DNA from: Allobosea sp. Tri-44
GTDB lineage: Bacteria; Pseudomonadota; Alphaproteobacteria; Rhizobiales; Beijerinckiaceae
DNA length: 64,000 nucleotides
Assembly (NCBI RefSeq): GCF_004123845.1
Contig: NZ_NBDP01000036.1
Span: forward strand, 1 to 64,000
Direction of reading: 5' to 3'
In this document: positions 61,991-64,000 of the stretch, in pieces
Position numbering within the stretch: position 1 is the first letter of the stretch
How the letters are laid out: the number at the start of each line of letters is the position of its first letter
Program-made: the position numbers and the translations under genes
The notes under the pieces: generated by a model
Seen by the model: the letters and a program-made list of their open reading frames with translations, nothing else
The model's database searches: none
What the model was told of the DNA's origin: nothing

Positions 61991-63202
61991 CTAGACCTTT
62001 TCGACGGCGCAAGCCGTCTGGTAGTCCGGATGCCATCCGACGCGCAGTTCGTTGGCTAGGATATGGTAGGAGCCGACAGTGAGGAAGCGTTGGCTGACCG
62101 TTCGAAAGGGGAAGCGGGCGTCCGCCTCCACCCAGCTGTAGAGTTCCTGGCCGGCCTGGCGGCGCGCCGTATCGGTGGATTCTTTGTCGACTATCTTGTC
62201 GCACATTTGTTGAAACCGCGGCTGCCACTCCTCGATGAGAGTCAGCTCGTACTTTGCGATCTCGCCGTCGAACACCAGGTGCTCGCGGACCCATTTTGAC
62301 CGTTGAGTGAAAGCCCGGTAGTAGTCTCGCTTGGCATACTCGATGCGGTTTCCACCGACGCCGACCACCTTCAATTGGTGGACGAAGGGACGCCCCTCGT
62401 AGTCGGCAATGTCGTCAGTAGGCGGATCGACGTGTTCTTGGTCGGCGACCAGAGCATCGCGCTTCAGGCCGTCACGAATGTCGTCAAGCTTCGCCTCGAC
62501 TTCCAGCACTGATATCGTCTCCGCGGGGCTGGCCATGAGCGCTTTGCACACGCGCGGCCACCACCAGCCCTCCAATCGCTCCCGAGCGATTGCGACTTGG
62601 CCACGGGGCGCAATCATACGCAGGTCCCTTTCGATCACCTCGCCCAAATCTGTCAGCAGGGGCTGATTGTCGAGTATCTCGATCGAGCTTAGGAGCGAAA
62701 TTCGCATGGTCGGGCCGAGCGCCAGGAACGCCGCGTAGGCCGCCTTCAATTCCTGATTGCCCCCCGCCTCCGCGACCCTCTCCAGGAGGGCGACCGCCGC
62801 TTTGGCGTCGCGCGCTTTTCCGACCGGATAAGCTCCCGCCGGACGCAGCATGGCGGCTGCGCTGTCGTCGGGCGCGGAGCCCGTGGTCACCAAGGCCAAG
62901 CGGGTACGCGCGGGGAGGGTCGGATCTTTTGTGGCGGCTTCGCTCCAGACGCGTAGCGTCTTCCAGAGGTCAACACTCTTATCCGTGAGACTGGCGACCC
63001 GATTGATGTGGTGTTTCGCCTGAAGAAGCTCCTGCGCCGTTCCATTGGTTTCGAACGAGATATCATCCAATCGTTCGATGCCCACTTCGACGCCAGCATC
63101 GACATTCACGTACCTCAGGCAAAGGGCCAGCGCTAAACGGGCCTGGTAGATATAGCCCGCGGCGGATGGCGCTGCATTGAAGTTCGTGGGCGGATCGGCC
63201 AA
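61991..63202 (-). CDS. ABC-3C system effector with nuclease-like N-terminus
   Basis: 403 residues. The N-terminal 85 follow the DUF4297/Cap4-like restriction-endonuclease pattern: GYIYQARLALALCLRY, ERLDDISFE (acidic ligands about 43-47), LQAKHH (QxK at 61-63) and SVDLWKTLRVW. The C-terminal part (about 270-400) contains VVGVGGNRIEYAKRDYYRAFTQRS and the RVGWHPDY segment of ABC-3C C-terminal domains. The start is TTG 63202 with an AGAGG ribosome binding site; no better start exists. It is the first gene of the three-component operon and likely cuts DNA when activated. Confidence 0.8.
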   Translation of the reverse strand: MADPPTNFNAAPSAAGYIYQARLALALCLRYVNVDAGVEVGIERLDDISFETNGTAQELLQAKHHINRVASLTDKSVDLWKTLRVWSEAATKDPTLPARTRLALVTTGSAPDDSAAAMLRPAGAYPVGKARDAKAAVALLERVAEAGGNQELKAAYAAFLALGPTMRISLLSSIEILDNQPLLTDLGEVIERDLRMIAPRGQVAIARERLEGWWWPRVCKALMASPAETISVLEVEAKLDDIRDGLKRDALVADQEHVDPPTDDIADYEGRPFVHQLKVVGVGGNRIEYAKRDYYRAFTQRSKWVREHLVFDGEIAKYELTLIEEWQPRFQQMCDKIVDKESTDTARRQAGQELYSWVEADARFPFRTVSQRFLTVGSYHILANELRVGWHPDYQTACAVEKV

Positions 63203-63643
63203 GCGGATACCTCTGAAGATGCAATTTCACTATTTTTCGTTACTTTGCAATCTTGAGTTGCGAGTTATAGCATCAAATTGGGCCTCGAAGTCCCCGCCGC
63301 CTTGCAGAAAACGTTCGGGGTCGAATTCGTGGGCCATTGACGCAGTCTCAAACGCCGCAATCTCCAGCTGATTGTCGCCGCTCCTATCTTGCTCACCTCG
63401 CCCAGCGCGCCTCTTTTGTTCCATTGTGGAGGACACGGCTACGGCGAGCTTGGGGTCTTCGTCAGAGAGCGAACTGGAAGGTTCGCCGCTGTAGATCTCT
63501 CAATATCGAGATCGAAGCCGTTCCGTAGGCTGGCCCAAAATTACCCGTCGCATATCGCGCAACCGCAAAGCGGACGTTCCCAACATCTGGTTTGGGCCAG
63601 CTGCGGAGCCTCCGATCCTGGCGGTCGCTCAACGCTCCGGCAA
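63203..63643. other. Upstream region of the ABC-3C operon, possible small gene
   Basis: About 440 bases. A 68-codon minus-strand frame (63230-63436) could encode a small, charged protein ending 27 bases before the effector start, but it has no recognised similarity. The first 60 bases upstream of the effector gene are AT-rich and probably hold its promoter. Confidence 0.3.
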
Positions 63644-63871
63644 CTATAGGTCCTTGGGATCTGCACCGCGGCTACGGTGATCTTCTGCTTCGCGGTCCGA
63701 CTGGATACGAGCCTCGATCAGCGCCGTTTCGAGGAAGTAAGCGAGGGTCTTGTAGCTTCGCGCATTCGCATCAGTGACCAGCGCCTCGATACGACCGACA
63801 AAGTCGTCGGCACGCCGCAGCGGGACCAGCGGTACGCCTGATCCGCTCGTGAATCGATCCGGCATCCCCAC
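63644..63871 (-). CDS. Small hypothetical protein (75 aa)
   Basis: 75 residues from GTG 63871, seven bases after the end of the partial gene upstream. The sequence is helical with normal codon use (DDFVGRIEALVTDANA, TLAYFLETALIEAR). No family is recognised. Close spacing to the upstream gene suggests co-transcription. Confidence 0.45.
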   Translation of the reverse strand: MGMPDRFTSGSGVPLVPLRRADDFVGRIEALVTDANARSYKTLAYFLETALIEARIQSDREAEDHRSRGADPKDL

Positions 63872-63878
63872 CCTCCCG

Positions 63879-64000
63879 TCAGTCAGGATAATCGCGCGCC
63901 AGTTCGTCGAACAGGTCTTCGGCGGCTGCGTCGACGCCGAGCGCCGCGGCTATCTCACCCAGCGAAACAGCTTGCCCGCCATGGCAACGTTGAAACGCAT
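63879..64000 (-). CDS. Partial CDS at the window edge
   Basis: Only the last 39 residues are inside the window (ending ARDYPD, with SLGEIAAALGVDAAAEDLF before it). The segment looks like a genuine C-terminus, but its family cannot be told. Confidence 0.5.
   Translation of the reverse strand, partial: AFQRCHGGQAVSLGEIAAALGVDAAAEDLFDELARDYPD

Noticed and set aside
1..64000. CRISPR array
   Set aside because: No series of regularly spaced direct repeats or cas genes was seen; the only repeated motifs are short operators and palindromic elements.

Overview
The window looks like a chromosomal segment of a high-GC alphaproteobacterium of the Hyphomicrobiales (rhizobia-like; a Bosea-type genome would fit). 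Pointers are a RIME-like intergenic palindromic element at 38.4 kb, an exo-type (ExoF/ExoY/ExoZ) exopolysaccharide locus, ApaG, a two-domain dCTP deaminase, and strong third-position GC that creates many long antisense shadow ORFs. The species assignment is inference only.

Layout. (1) 0.2-3.9 kb: housekeeping genes argE, apaG, a dCTP deaminase and a Gly/Tyr-rich lipoprotein with a strong terminator. (2) 3.9-7.2 kb: tRNA-Gly(CCC) followed by a decayed prophage head-tail module. Two intact, lower-GC genes for secreted enzymes (an amidase-like protein and an M48-like metallopeptidase) sit inside it. (3) 7.3-14.3 kb: SCO1, a membrane glycosyltransferase with a GspE-N-like domain, and an NMT1-type ABC importer operon behind a GntR-like palindrome. 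(4) 14.6-38.4 kb: a large exopolysaccharide locus with priming transferase, at least six glycosyltransferases or GT modules, GDP-mannose synthesis, polymerase, flippase, export and chain-length proteins, acyltransferase, GH16 glycanase and an atypical LuxR-type regulator. (5) 38.5-42.2 kb: a gene-poor accessory stretch with a VOC protein, a DnaQ-like exonuclease and a frameshifted integrase. (6) 42.3-47.6 kb: a peptide/nickel-type ABC importer operon with a Zur-like palindrome at its promoter. (7) 48.1-54.5 kb: stress and redox genes (PaiB-like, hydrolase-OsmC fusion, Cys-rich MarR regulator, DUF417 protein, LysR regulator, cytochrome P460, MBL hydrolase). Three TATGC-N5-GCAYR sites suggest one MarR regulon here. 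(8) 54.8-64 kb, all on the minus strand: a defence island.

The defence island is the most interesting part. It holds a complete retron: a phosphoribosyltransferase-like/winged-helix effector, an msr-msd RNA gene whose a1/a2 stem, branching-G motif and hairpins can be drawn from the sequence, and a retron-type reverse transcriptase. Immediately upstream are an uncharacterised 603-residue protein and a three-component ABC system: a DUF3732 ATPase with a CPLC motif, a small middle component, and an effector with a restriction-nuclease-like N-terminus. I found no CRISPR array, rRNA or intact transposase.
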